Source: Butyrivibrio sp. VCB2006 (GTDB lineage Bacteria; Bacillota; Clostridia; Lachnospirales; Lachnospiraceae). From it: DNA of 64,000 nt. Position 1 is the first letter of the stretch. Every line of letters begins with the position of its first letter. A program made the translations under genes and the position numbers. The stretch lies in the NCBI RefSeq assembly GCF_000420945.1, contig NZ_ATVX01000017.1:1-64000 (forward strand). The letters run 5' to 3'. Below are positions 16,734-26,123 of the stretch, in pieces. A model generated the notes under the pieces. The model made no database searches, had not been told where the DNA came from, and saw nothing but the letters and a program-made list of their open reading frames with translations.

Positions 16734-18038
16734 TTATTGCTCTCCAATCATGTGATTAACAAACTGTCTTGCTGTTCTACCTGAGATTCCTCCATGATTA
16801 AGTTCCCATCTGTCTGCTTCTTTCAAAAGATCTTCTGTTTCGAATTTTAGTCCTTCTTTTTGTGCCAATTCCATGACAATATCATAGTATTCCTGCCTGG
16901 ATGGCTTGTAATATCCGATTGTGACGCCAAATCTGTTTGCAAGAGACAGCTTTTCTTCCATAGTGTCGGATCTGTGAATATCACCATCCTGTTCCACATC
17001 GCGTCTATCACGCCATGTCTCTTTTATCAGATGTCGCCTGTTTGAAGTAGCATATATCAGTATATTATCCGGTTTAGTCTCTACACCGCCCTCTATTACA
17101 GCTTTCAGGAACTTATAATCAGATTCATCCTCCTCAAAAGATAGATCGTCCATGTATATTATGAATTTGTAATTTCGGTTCTTGATCTGCGCAATCAACT
17201 GAGATAAAAGCCTGAACTGATGCTTATATATCTCTATCATCCTAAGACCGTCTTTATAAAACTCGTTTACTATAGCCTTAATACTTGTAGATTTTCCTGT
17301 TCCGCTGTCACCAAACAAAAGAACATTGTTAGCTTTTTTTCCTTCGACAAAGGCCTTTGTATTGGCTATAAGCTTCTTTTTCTGCAGTTCATATCCTACA
17401 AGATCATCCAGAACAACTGCATCCATGTTGTTTATTGGATTAAACTCTACGCGAGCTCCGGATATTTCATGAATTCTGAAGGCCTTATTCAGTCCAAATG
17501 CTCCTACACCAATATCCTTGTAAAACCTGGTTACTTCGTCAAAAAATTCATCTTCTGAGTTTGTTTTTTCCAGGGCTGCGCTTAAATTCTTTACTTTTTC
17601 ACTGACATTCCCATTATACATAAGCTCAGGCTTATCAATTGCCTGGTAATTGGTTATACATGAAAAGCAGTCCACATCAAGAGCCTTTTCCAGCTCACTG
17701 AAATCATAGTCAAAAAGCTGCATAAATGCAGCAAAATCGTTTTTGGCAAAATGATTAACACTTCCGTTCTTACTTCCGACCTTTTCACAGGTTAAGCTAA
17801 AGGGATTTTCATCCATGATCAGTAGATAAGTCAGGTAATTATGCCATAGATTCTTATCAAATGCGCAGGATGTACCCAGTACAAGTATTCTCTTGATCTG
17901 TTTGTATACTCTGGCTGTCAAATCTTCCTTGCTGTAATTACCACTGTGAAGATCTCTGCAAACATATGACAGCTGCATTAAAATGGAGTCTTCGGGCATA
18001 TCTCCGTACATCAGTAATTTAGATACTATTCTTTCCAT
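16734..18038 (-). CDS. DUF815-type AAA ATPase
   Basis: A 434-residue AAA+ protein. The N-terminal half (about 1-215) is all-helical and family specific. The ATPase half has Walker [15 protein letters not shown], Walker [16 protein letters not shown] and an Arg-rich sensor region ([17 protein letters not shown]). It matches the DUF815 group of uncharacterised ATPases, related in fold to DnaC/IstB-like loaders. AGGAGG precedes the ATG at 18038. It follows the replication initiator gene in the same direction, separated only by a perfect palindrome, so a role in helicase loading or replicon maintenance is plausible. Many Firmicutes carry DUF815 genes in ordinary chromosomal settings, which weakens that inference. 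Confidence 0.82.
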   Translation of the reverse strand: MERIVSKLLMYGDMPEDSILMQLSYVCRDLHSGNYSKEDLTARVYKQIKRILVLGTSCAFDKNLWHNYLTYLLIMDENPFSLTCEKVGSKNGSVNHFAKNDFAAFMQLFDYDFSELEKALDVDCFSCITNYQAIDKPELMYNGNVSEKVKNLSAALEKTNSEDEFFDEVTRFYKDIGVGAFGLNKAFRIHEISGARVEFNPINNMDAVVLDDLVGYELQKKKLIANTKAFVEGKKANNVLLFGDSGTGKSTSIKAIVNEFYKDGLRMIEIYKHQFRLLSQLIAQIKNRNYKFIIYMDDLSFEEDESDYKFLKAVIEGGVETKPDNILIYATSNRRHLIKETWRDRRDVEQDGDIHRSDTMEEKLSLANRFGVTIGYYKPSRQEYYDIVMELAQKEGLKFETEDLLKEADRWELNHGGISGRTARQFVNHMIGEQ

Positions 18039-18059
18039 TTTGCCTCCTAAGATGAAAAA

Positions 18060-18089
18060 AGCGATATATGTTATATAACATATATCGCT
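18060..18089. promoter_or_regulatory. Perfect 30-bp palindrome between rep and the AAA ATPase gene
   Basis: A fully symmetric 30-bp sequence whose central 20 bases are TATATGTTATATAACATATA, bounded by GCG/CGC. It lies in the 57-base gap after the rep stop codon. It could be an operator, a centromere-like site or a partial terminator. The same core recurs at least ten times elsewhere in the window. Confidence 0.8.
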
Positions 18090-18095
18090 CATATA

Positions 18096-19259
18096 TTAAT
18101 TATCCAGTAATATCTTCTCTAAATCTTCAAAATTGTCGTGATTCTGCTCAAAGTTATTAAATGTATTCTTCTTGGAATACATTGGTTTCGCCTTCTGGGC
18201 ATAGTATTCATTTTTGATGCAATCCTTGATAAAAGCTATTGGAACATCAATTGTCTTATCATAGGACAACATGTAATTATATGACTTACGTACCTTTTCA
18301 AGATCGTATTCAGCAGTTTCTGCAATCTCTCTTATCTCTTTGATCTTGAAATCATCATGTAACAAATCTATAAGCTCGTCCAGAATCTCGTCCTTATTTA
18401 TTACAGAAAGTTTTTCTTTAGGAACAGATCCTTCCTTCTGATTGACAAAGAACCTGATTCCGGCTGTTTTCCTGCCATTTTTGATTGGTTCATAGTCAAC
18501 TTCAAGGCTTGTCTTCTTGTTAAGCTCTGCCTTGGCCTTACTAAGAACGTTTCTGTTAAAAATCTTATATTCTTTGTATTTGTTGAGATCATTTTTATCA
18601 GCCAGAGCCTCTATCTTATCATAATCAGGAAGCTCTTTCTCGAGCTCATTTTTGATCTCTTTAACACCACCTGATGTAATAATACCAAGCTCAAGTTTAA
18701 GCTCAGTCAAATTATAGTCAAAAGCCTGCTCTCCTGTCTCTTTGGTAACATAAGCTTTGTAATCATAAGCTGATTTGAGCATCTCATATAATCTTAAAGA
18801 ATACACACTCTTTAGACTAAGCGTATCTGATAAACTAAGTACGGTATAGTTTTTCTGTAAGTTAATAATCTTGTCTGTTAATGAGTTGTTATACCTTAGA
18901 GTAAGCGTTCCATCCTTGAATGAAGCATCTGTAACTACCTGATGCGCTTCGATTTTGCCCTTTTCCTTGTCCTTCATCAGAAGATTCCAGTCAAAAATTG
19001 TCTGGCCCTTAACCTGTCTGTCGCATAAAGCCTCTATATGTTCATATAACGACCCGGAAGTAGACTTGAACATCTTACGAAGTTCCGATCCATAAATAGT
19101 AGCCACAACATTGTTGGTATCATCTACCTTCATATTCTGCATACCAATAGCAAACAGCTTCTGACTAAGAGCTGTACCCTTACCCATAGCATTGATCAGC
19201 TCATTTGACTTCCTATAACTCCTGCTTACTACCAGCTGGTCTCTTTTCTTATCTGACAT
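18096..19259 (-). CDS. Rep_3-type plasmid replication initiator
   Basis: A 387-residue initiator of the Rep_3 (RepA/RepB-like) superfamily that binds iterons at theta-type plasmid origins. The N-terminal winged helix begins VVSRSYRKSNELINAMG. The diagnostic stretches LSLKSVYSLRLYEMLKSAYDY and the second winged helix (FDYNLTELKLELG to AELNKKTSLEVDYE) are present. The start at 19259 follows GTGGGGGATTT; the frame extends 33 codons further, but those codons are made of iteron repeats. Iterons overlap its promoter region, as in autoregulated initiators. This gene defines the replicon. It could equally be a cryptic origin integrated in a chromosome. Confidence 0.88.
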   Translation of the reverse strand: MSDKKRDQLVVSRSYRKSNELINAMGKGTALSQKLFAIGMQNMKVDDTNNVVATIYGSELRKMFKSTSGSLYEHIEALCDRQVKGQTIFDWNLLMKDKEKGKIEAHQVVTDASFKDGTLTLRYNNSLTDKIINLQKNYTVLSLSDTLSLKSVYSLRLYEMLKSAYDYKAYVTKETGEQAFDYNLTELKLELGIITSGGVKEIKNELEKELPDYDKIEALADKNDLNKYKEYKIFNRNVLSKAKAELNKKTSLEVDYEPIKNGRKTAGIRFFVNQKEGSVPKEKLSVINKDEILDELIDLLHDDFKIKEIREIAETAEYDLEKVRKSYNYMLSYDKTIDVPIAFIKDCIKNEYYAQKAKPMYSKKNTFNNFEQNHDNFEDLEKILLDN

Positions 19260-19279
19260 AAATCCCCCACATGTACATC

Positions 19280-20222
19280 TTCCTTTTTTGTACACCTTTG
19301 AAATGCATACATCTTCCTTTTTTATGCACCTTATGTAAGTAACCAGAATAAATAACATTCCCTTTTTGTTTACTTAAATAATATTATATTCCCTTTTTTG
19401 TCACTTACAAGCTTATTTTGCCTATATTTTGTGGGTTTGTCAAATAAATAATACTACAATTTGTTGACCATTCTAGTCGTGATATTATGTTCCCTTTTTG
19501 TGCACCTTTAAGGTTTTATACGCCCCTTTACTTATCTTTTGACTGCTTTGGATTAACTAATATAGTCAATTTTATTCCCTTTCCAGTCACTTTTAGTGCC
19601 CTTTTTATTTATTTTTGTCCTCAAATAAAATTATTTCGCTTTTCCTGGTTATATAAGCCCATTCATTCCCTTTTTAGTCACTTTTATATTCCCTTTTTGT
19701 ACACCTTTATAAAGATTTTGTATGAATATAATTTCTAATTTAGGCCTATAATGCTCTATTCCAACCCATAATTATAATAATGCGCCCTTTTATGTCACCA
19801 TTCCCTTTTTGGTCACCCTTTATATATTTAATGTGATCCATTGATTCAGGGCTCATAATTTATATTGATATCTGCTTTATATTTTTACCTATTTAGTCTT
19901 TTTTATCATTTTATATGCTTTATTATTATCTCCAGCTAAATTTACCCTTTTGAGCTATTAAAACAAGATAATATACAGAAAACAGGCTTTTCTTTTCTTG
20001 AATGAAGCTCCCTTTTTATACACATTCGATTCCCTTTTTGGTCACCTTTATATTCTTATTCCCTTTTATGTCACTTTTACCACCTTTAATAGTCTCCTTT
20101 TATACCTAAACCGGTTACTTTTACTGCACTTTGGACAAGCCCTTTTTATTTACCTTTAGACCCTCTTTTACTAACCTGCCATTCCCTTTTTAATTACTTA
20201 TAATACCTTTTTCAGTCACCAA
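19280..20222 (+). repeat. Iteron array, putative replication origin
   Basis: About sixteen direct repeats near the consensus TTCCCTTTTTNGTCACCTTT occur on the plus strand. Approximate positions are 19280, 19314, 19358, 19389, 19490, 19575, 19597, 19666, 19689, 19781, 19801, 20008, 20030, 20059, 20138, 20182 and 20203; the last base triplets vary. Some lie 22-31 bases apart and are helically phased; others are spread. The first four overlap the rep promoter region. Open frames through here merely translate the repeats. Iterons next to a Rep_3 gene are the classical initiator-binding sites. Confidence 0.88.
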
Positions 20223-21642
20223 AAACACTTGAAAAGCCCATAAATACACAGATTTCCTTAGCTTTAATTAATAATAAATTGTAGTTATTTTATATATAAA
20301 AAAACAACCTACTCTGCGTTTACAAAGTAGATTATCCAGGATTGCATATTATTAAGAATTTGGAATATCTATGGATTTAGTGAATTCTTACTTCATGATC
20401 ATAATTATTTGAAATAATTTCTTTTTGGATATGAAATATTTCTTGCAGAAATTATATTAAATGATTTTAAGAGTGTAAAATGATGAATAATTAGATATTA
20501 ATTATTTATAAAATTTATAAATTATATATAAACATTGTTATCAAAACATATGATACCAATAGTTATTTTGTGAATTAATTGTTTCTATTTCTATTCTTGT
20601 TTATTGAAATAAATTATACTATTCTTTTATAGATACCAGAAGATACCTTTACATAAGAAACTGCCACAATAAATAATTTACGATATTTTAATTGGCCTAA
20701 AAATGTTGCGTGATTGTCTATTATTTCTAAATTATTGACTATTATGGTAAATGTTATGTTTATAAATTATTTATTTTGCTTTTTATAACATAAATTATCA
20801 TATCACGAGTTAATTATGTCTGATATTATTGACAAATGCTGATAATATCTAAGTTATTTATTCATTGATAGTTTATTACATTTTAGTAAATTTGAATTGA
20901 ATCTTGCATTCATCCATACTTTTATTGCAAAAATATCTATTGATATTAAATAAAAGGCTTAAAATAGGCAAAAAATTTATATAAGCAGGCAATATATTTA
21001 TTGCATTTTGATGTTAGTGTATTTTATAGTTTGTTTATAATTTCATAATTCTGTTTTTATATAATTCCCTTGCACTATTGTTGCTATTTGGTTCAAAAAA
21101 CTTAATTATGACGGTTTTGATTAAATTTGTAATGTTTATTGATTATAATTAATGCTTCTAAAGCTTTTTGAATCTTTTTATTATGGATCTGGACTCCAGG
21201 CCCTTTATTTTTGCTTTTTGCCTTGTTCTTGTAGCAATTTCGACTAAAATCACCTTGTTTTATCATATAGCATATTTATATTATTTCACATATATGTCAT
21301 ATATTCTATAAATTAGATATATTTAACATATAGACAATATTTATTATAATTATTATATCATATATCTTACATATTTGTAAAACATAAATGATATATATTA
21401 ATTATTATATTTATAATCTATTTTATATTTATTACATATTTTATAAATTTGATATTTAAATTACATGGTAAATAAAACAAATATTATATATTTATATAAA
21501 ATAAGAAATATAATATATATATCGATATACATTATATTCCATATAGATTATAATTATAATGAATAAGATATATAACAAATAGCACATAAATAAATATAAT
21601 ATATTATAGAGAAAATCGATTGACATACAATTAATAAAAGGC

Positions 21643-22378
21643 ATATATGTTATATAACTTTAATAGATTCTTTATTGGTATCTGACTGTTCTATTAGTAT
21701 CTGGATTTGGGATGATTTTATCCAAGACAGAATAAGGTAAAAATATTTTCTGTAAATATATATGTTATATATCATTGATGTGCGACCTCTTGTTTGCGAA
21801 GGCAGAGAAGTGCTGCAATACATGGCTTATGGACGCAGCGTTACAGACGCTGGACAAAAGGTCAGAAAGGCAAAAAAGATATATAACATATATGACAAAA
21901 AACTTTTGCGAGAAATTAATCCAGCCAGGTTTTACTTTTTCTATAAATGAAAAAGGATTATGTTTTTCTTTATATGAATATATAAGATATATAACATTCG
22001 CATGGATAATTTGAATCTAGATCTATGGAGATAAATAATATCAAACACATAAAAGTAATATATGTTATATAACATCCGAACAAGTGTTATGGTACTATAT
22101 ATAATATAAAATCAATAAATGATATAAGTTATATAATAACGGATAAGAACTTGCATCTTGTATAATTTATATAACATATAGATATATAACAAATATGACA
22201 AATATATGTGCAATAAGACATACATAATGTATATGAAATACAAGTAAAATAACAAAAATATTATAGATAAATTGTAGAATATAAATGATATATATTTTTG
22301 ATATTGAATATTGAATCTAAATAAAGAATAGAATATAATATCAAAGGATGAGATTTATCCTATATAAGTTATATAAGC
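21643..22378. repeat. Cluster of GTTATATAAC-type palindromes upstream of parA (putative parS/operator)
   Basis: Copies are seen near 21643-21658, 21757-21774, 21879-21894, 21984-21999, 22057-22077, 22121-22140, 22164-22195 (two overlapping) and 22360-22378. The best match the core TATATGTTATATAACATATA. Two variants have AAG in the centre (TATATAAGTTATATAA), one of them directly before the parA ribosome binding site. Clustering upstream of a ParA gene is what is expected of a partition site that doubles as the operator of the par operon. Confidence 0.7.
21776..21870 (+). other. Short island of normal base composition inside the AT-rich region
   Basis: About 95 bases of near-50% G+C DNA lie between two palindrome copies (21757-21774 and 21879-21894). 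Frames run through it in two phases, but neither has a ribosome binding site nor a recognisable product. It may be the remnant of a decayed gene or an inserted fragment. Confidence 0.4.
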
Positions 22379-22390
22379 TTAGGAGGAGTT

Positions 22391-23218
22391 ATGCGAATAA
22401 TAGCATTTAGTAACCAAAAGGGGGGAGTTGCCAAGACTACATCCAGCTACGCTATGGCTGTTGGACTGGCAAATAGAGGCTACAAGGTCCTTGTAGTAGA
22501 TGCAGATCCACAGGAGAATTTGTCAATGTCAGCCGGAATTGATCTTAATGAGATAGATCCGGATCCTGAGGATATTGAGAAATTAACTGAGGAACAGCAG
22601 GATTACTTCTATGAAAATGTACCTGCCAAGCTCTTTGAAGTAATGGCTAAGAGGAAGAATATTAATGATGCAATAATCCCTATTTCTGAGAATTTAGACC
22701 TGATAGTCGGTGGAATAGATCTTGCTTCAGCAGATATGTCTTTTGCCGGACTTGGAAGAGAAAGACTTATTAAGGAAGCATTTGACGACCTTGAGAAGGA
22801 ATATGATTTCTGCGTATTCGACTGCAGCCCTGCTCTTGGAGTTGTTCTTATGAATATCCTGACAGTCGCAGATGAGGTTATTATTCCGCTTGAGCCAGGT
22901 GCTTACTCGCTTCAGGGATTATCAAGACTATACAAGTTTATTGATCAGATTCATGATTATACAAATGATAAACTTCGTGTTGATGGAATTCTGGTTACTA
23001 AGGTTAGAAATACAGCCAATGCTAAGATTTGGATCGGAGATATAGAAGAGAAGGCTCAGCTTCTTAATACTAAGGTATTTAAGTCCAAGATAAGACTTAA
23101 TGTATCTGTTGAGGAAGCTCAGACAATGAAGATGGATCTTTTTGAATATGCAGGTGGTTCTTCTGCAGCAAGAGATTATGATGATTTTATTGATGAATTC
23201 TTAGAGGAGGTTGAGTGA
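22391..23218 (+). CDS. parA: ParA-family partition ATPase
   Basis: A 275-residue Walker-type ATPase of the ParA/Soj group, which segregates low-copy replicons on a nucleoid-bound gradient. The deviant Walker A is KGGVAKTT (residues 10-17), followed by VVDADPQENLS and FDCSPALGVVLMNIL (Walker B region). There is no N-terminal helix-turn-helix extension, as in type Ib ParA. In type Ib systems the partner protein usually represses the operon. AGGAGGAG precedes the ATG, and a palindrome ends 3 bases before it. Its stop overlaps the start of the next gene by one base. Confidence 0.93.
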   Translation: MRIIAFSNQKGGVAKTTSSYAMAVGLANRGYKVLVVDADPQENLSMSAGIDLNEIDPDPEDIEKLTEEQQDYFYENVPAKLFEVMAKRKNINDAIIPISENLDLIVGGIDLASADMSFAGLGRERLIKEAFDDLEKEYDFCVFDCSPALGVVLMNILTVADEVIIPLEPGAYSLQGLSRLYKFIDQIHDYTNDKLRVDGILVTKVRNTANAKIWIGDIEEKAQLLNTKVFKSKIRLNVSVEEAQTMKMDLFEYAGGSSAARDYDDFIDEFLEEVE

Positions 23219-24009
23219 TGGCTAGTAAAAAAGACTTGTTAAAGGGCGGAGCTAACAGAGCTTCAAAGGGCTTATTTGCTGGAATGACACCACTTAGTAA
23301 GACTGAAGAAAAAGAAGAAACATCAAAAAAGCCTGTAGAATCAAAAGAAAAACCTAAAAAGGCAGTAGAAGTTGCTAAAGAAGCTCCAAAATCGAATACA
23401 GCGGTTGCAGAGAAAGAAGAAACCGTTGTTATCAAGAAAGAAGTGCCAGAAGTAGCTGAGAAAATAGGCGAAAAGGTAGCTGCCATGGAGAAGAAGGTAG
23501 AGAGTCAGCCGGTTATGCCGGAACCTCAGCCTGTTCCAGCAGAACCGGTACAGACACCTGTAGTTCAGGAAGTTGCTGCTCAGCCATATGTGCCGGAACC
23601 TACAGTACAGCCTTATGTACAGCAGACTCCGGTTCAGCAGGTACAGACCCCTGTATACCAGCAGTATCAGCAGGTTCAGCCACAGGTAGCTCCGGTTCAG
23701 CAGTATCAGCAGCCTAGAGCTGAATATACATACCAGCAGCCAGTTATGCAGCAGCCCGTAATGCCGGCCTATAATGAGCCTCAGGCACAGCCTAAGCCTT
23801 CCAAACAGGACAAGAGCAGATATGAGAAAGAAAAGTTCCTTTTACTTGATATAAGAGGATACAGAGACTATGTTGAGCATATGGCCAAAGCTTCTAACAT
23901 GTCAGCGACTAAATACATCAGAAGCCTTATTGAACAGGATATGATGAGAAATATGGATATTTATCAGCAGCACAAGCAGTTAGAAGAGGCCCTCAAGGCA
24001 AGAAGATAA
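23218..24009 (+). CDS. Putative ParB-like centromere-binding partner with RHH-like C-terminus
   Basis: A 263-residue protein translationally coupled to parA (TGATG overlap). It has a basic N-terminus (KKDLLKGGANRASKGLFAG, a plausible ParA-stimulating peptide) and an Ala/Glu/Lys-rich stretch. A long Pro/Gln/Val/Tyr-rich linker follows (about 98-195, repeated VQ, QP and YQQ units). The C-terminal domain (about 206-263) has the pattern FLLLDIRGYRDYVEH then MSATKYIRSLIEQD, resembling a ribbon-helix-helix DNA-binding fold. It has no ParB/Spo0J nuclease-like domain. By position and architecture it should be the adaptor binding the upstream palindromes, as ParG or omega proteins do; that is inference. 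Confidence 0.68.
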   Translation: MASKKDLLKGGANRASKGLFAGMTPLSKTEEKEETSKKPVESKEKPKKAVEVAKEAPKSNTAVAEKEETVVIKKEVPEVAEKIGEKVAAMEKKVESQPVMPEPQPVPAEPVQTPVVQEVAAQPYVPEPTVQPYVQQTPVQQVQTPVYQQYQQVQPQVAPVQQYQQPRAEYTYQQPVMQQPVMPAYNEPQAQPKPSKQDKSRYEKEKFLLLDIRGYRDYVEHMAKASNMSATKYIRSLIEQDMMRNMDIYQQHKQLEEALKARR

Positions 24010-24020
24010 ATTACTACCAA

Positions 24021-24056
24021 ATAGGACGATTCCACAAGGAACCGTCCTATTTATTT
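24021..24056 (+). terminator. Terminator of the par operon
   Basis: The stem ATAGGACG...CGTCCTAT is extended by TTCC/GGAA inside (24021-24050), with a T-rich tail. Confidence 0.75.
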
Positions 24057-24060
24057 GCAA

Positions 24061-24095
24061 TAGAAAAGCCCCTAGAGTCAAGCTCTAAGGGCTTT
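24061..24095 (-). terminator. hup terminator
   Basis: The stem AAAGCCC...GGGCTTT with an inner TAGAG/CTCTA pairing (24065-24095) lies just past the hup stop codon on the minus strand. Confidence 0.8.
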
Positions 24096-24110
24096 AGTAT
24101 TTAAAATGAA

Positions 24111-24395
24111 TTATTTCTTCTTGCCGTTAACAGCATCCTTAAGGGCCTTACCAGCCTTAAACTTAGGAACTGTAGCTGCAGGAATCTTGATAGCTGCGCC
24201 AGTCTGAGGATTCTTACCTGTTCTAGCTGCTCTCTTAGCTGTCTCAAAAGTACCAAAGCCAACAAGCTGAACTTTGCCCTTCTTCTTAAGCTCCTTAGAT
24301 ACAGCTTCTGTGAAAGCCTTAACAGCCTTCTCTGAATCCTTCTTAGAAAGACCAGTTTCCTTTGCAATAGCATCAACGAGTTCTGTCTTATTCAT
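24111..24395 (-). CDS. hup: HU-family DNA-binding protein
   Basis: A 94-residue histone-like HU/IHF protein that bends and compacts DNA. It begins MNKTELVDAIAKETGLSKK. The core GFGTFETAKRAARTGKNPQTG contains the DNA-clasping arm, and the sequence ends with a Lys-rich tail. GGGAGGTAT precedes the ATG. Codon use is strongly biased, suggesting high expression. Placement next to the partition operon is notable because HU often assists iteron-origin opening, though HU genes occur in many contexts. Confidence 0.95.
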   Translation of the reverse strand: MNKTELVDAIAKETGLSKKDSEKAVKAFTEAVSKELKKKGKVQLVGFGTFETAKRAARTGKNPQTGAAIKIPAATVPKFKAGKALKDAVNGKKK

Positions 24396-24559
24396 GGTTT
24401 AATACCTCCCTCAAATTGAGTATTTTTTACTACCAAGTAAAATTCTACACCCATTTTATGCACCATACAAGTATTTAAATGCGAAAAAGTGCCAAAAATT
24501 ATAGCGGTTTTTAGTGCACAATTCTTAAAAACCACGAATATCAAGAGATTTTTTCGTAA

Positions 24560-25912
24560 TTACATTGCTGATACAGTCTCTTTGTACAGTTTCTTGAAGA
24601 AGATTGTTGAAAGAGCCAAGGATGCTATTTCAGCGATAGGGAAGGCCCACCAAACATTTGAAAGTACACCAGTCTGAGCGAGTAGAAAAGCTGCAGGTAT
24701 GAGTACAACAAGCTGTCGGCCGACAGAAACGATCAAAGAGTAGAAACTCCTTGAAAATGCCTGGAATATGGAACCCATAGCAATGCAAACACCGGCAATT
24801 GGGAATGACAAACTGATAATTCTAAGAGCAGGAATACCAATTTTGATCATATCCGGTGAAGCGTTAAACAGTGTTAAAAGAAGGTTAGGTATAGTTAAGA
24901 AACATACGGTTCCTACGATCATAATGGAAACAGCAAGCATTAGCGCAAATCGAAGAGCTTCCTTAATTCTGTCTTTGTTTCTTGCGCCATAATTATATGC
25001 AAGAACAGGAATAAGACCATTATTAAGTCCAAAGACAGGAAGGAAGAAAAAGCTCTGCAATTTGAAATATACGCCAAATACAGCAGTTGCAGTAGAACTA
25101 AAGGAACCAAGTATAAGGTTCATGAGGTAAGTCATTACTGAGCCGATGGACATCATAAGGATTGATGGAACACCAACAAAGTAAATCTCTTTTATAATAT
25201 GAGCTTTAGGTGAAAGAATCTTTTTAAAGCTTATATTTATATCATTGTTGAACTTAAGGTTACAGAAAAGACCAATGGATGCACCAATCAGCTGGCCAAG
25301 AATTGTAGCATAAGCAGCACCTGCAACACCAAGCGCAGGGAATGGACCAATTCCAAAGATAAGAAGTGGATCAAAGATAATGTTGACAATAGCACCTGTA
25401 GACTGGGAAATCATGCTATAAATAGTCTTACCTGTGGACTGCAGAAGTCTTTCAAACATAACCTGGAAGAATAAACCAAAGGAAAGACAGCATATAATTG
25501 AAAGATACTGTGCTCCGTAAACTCTAATAGCTTCACTATCTGTCTGTGATGCGATAAAAGCAGGAGCGACAAACAGACCAATTAACAAAAACGCTAAAAA
25601 GTTAAAAAATGTAAGCAGAAGTCCGGTGTTGGCAGCTGCATCTGAATTTTCAAATTTCTTTTCTCCCAAAGATCTGGAAAGAAGTGCGTTAACACCTACT
25701 CCGGTACCTGATCCAAGAGCAATCATGAGGTTCTGCATAGGGAAAGCAAGAGTAACAGCGGTAAGAGCATCCTCACTTATTTTGGCAACGAAAACACTAT
25801 CTACGACGTTATATAAAGCTTGTACAAGCATAGAAATCATCATAGGAAGTGACATAGATACAATTAACTGTTTTACAGGCATTACGCCCATTTTGTTTTC
25901 TTTTGTAGTCAT
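24560..25912 (-). CDS. MATE-family efflux transporter
   Basis: A 450-residue, 12-helix MATE exporter. It begins with PVKQLIVSMSLPMMISMLVQALYNVVDSVFV, and the middle contains GVAGAAYATILGQLIGASIG, the usual family repeat. It is distantly related to the MATE gene at 7.6-9.0 kb but has a different N-terminus and codon pattern, so it is not a recent duplicate. AAAGGA precedes the ATG. It is transcribed toward hup with a 164-base gap in which no gene is seen. The substrate is unknown. Confidence 0.92.
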   Translation of the reverse strand: MTTKENKMGVMPVKQLIVSMSLPMMISMLVQALYNVVDSVFVAKISEDALTAVTLAFPMQNLMIALGSGTGVGVNALLSRSLGEKKFENSDAAANTGLLLTFFNFLAFLLIGLFVAPAFIASQTDSEAIRVYGAQYLSIICCLSFGLFFQVMFERLLQSTGKTIYSMISQSTGAIVNIIFDPLLIFGIGPFPALGVAGAAYATILGQLIGASIGLFCNLKFNNDINISFKKILSPKAHIIKEIYFVGVPSILMMSIGSVMTYLMNLILGSFSSTATAVFGVYFKLQSFFFLPVFGLNNGLIPVLAYNYGARNKDRIKEALRFALMLAVSIMIVGTVCFLTIPNLLLTLFNASPDMIKIGIPALRIISLSFPIAGVCIAMGSIFQAFSRSFYSLIVSVGRQLVVLIPAAFLLAQTGVLSNVWWAFPIAEIASLALSTIFFKKLYKETVSAM

Positions 25913-26123
25913 AAAAAATCCTTTTTCTTTTTAAATAAACGATACGAGTCAAAAGTATAACATGTAAATTATACATTATCCATTTGCAAACTGTAGGAAA
26001 AAGAATAAGAAATGGTTGAGTATATGGCAAAAATGTTGAATAAATATGATAATAGAAAAGTGAAAGGTTGATAACGACATAATAAAACCTTATAATTCCT
26101 TAAATCAAAGAAAGGAAACAGAT

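Larger units (their letters stand above)
20223..22380. other. Extremely AT-rich gene-free region (probable unwinding element and centromere)
   Basis: Over 2 kb with very few G or C bases and no convincing gene. The first half (20.22-21.6 kb) is simple AT-rich sequence with many TTATTTA-like motifs, suited to duplex unwinding beside the iterons. A small hairpin (CTACT...AGTAG, about 20310-20332) is the only clear fold there. The second half (21.64-22.38 kb) carries the GTTATATAAC palindromes described separately, plus a short island of normal base composition at 21776-21870. Confidence 0.7.

Noticed and set aside
19487..19738. Phe/Leu/Cys-rich frame in the iteron region
   Set aside because: It only translates the TTCCCTTTTT-type repeats and has no ribosome binding site.
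19280..20222. Possible CRISPR array
   Set aside because: Repeats are about 20 bp, imperfect and irregularly spaced, without equal-length spacers. They are better explained as Rep iterons.
21762..22014. Two overlapping short frames across the island in the AT-rich region
   Set aside because: No ribosome binding site and no recognisable family. Kept only as an island of unusual composition.
24101..24376. Leu/Arg-rich frame opposite phase to HU
   Set aside because: It is a shadow of the hup codons in another frame.
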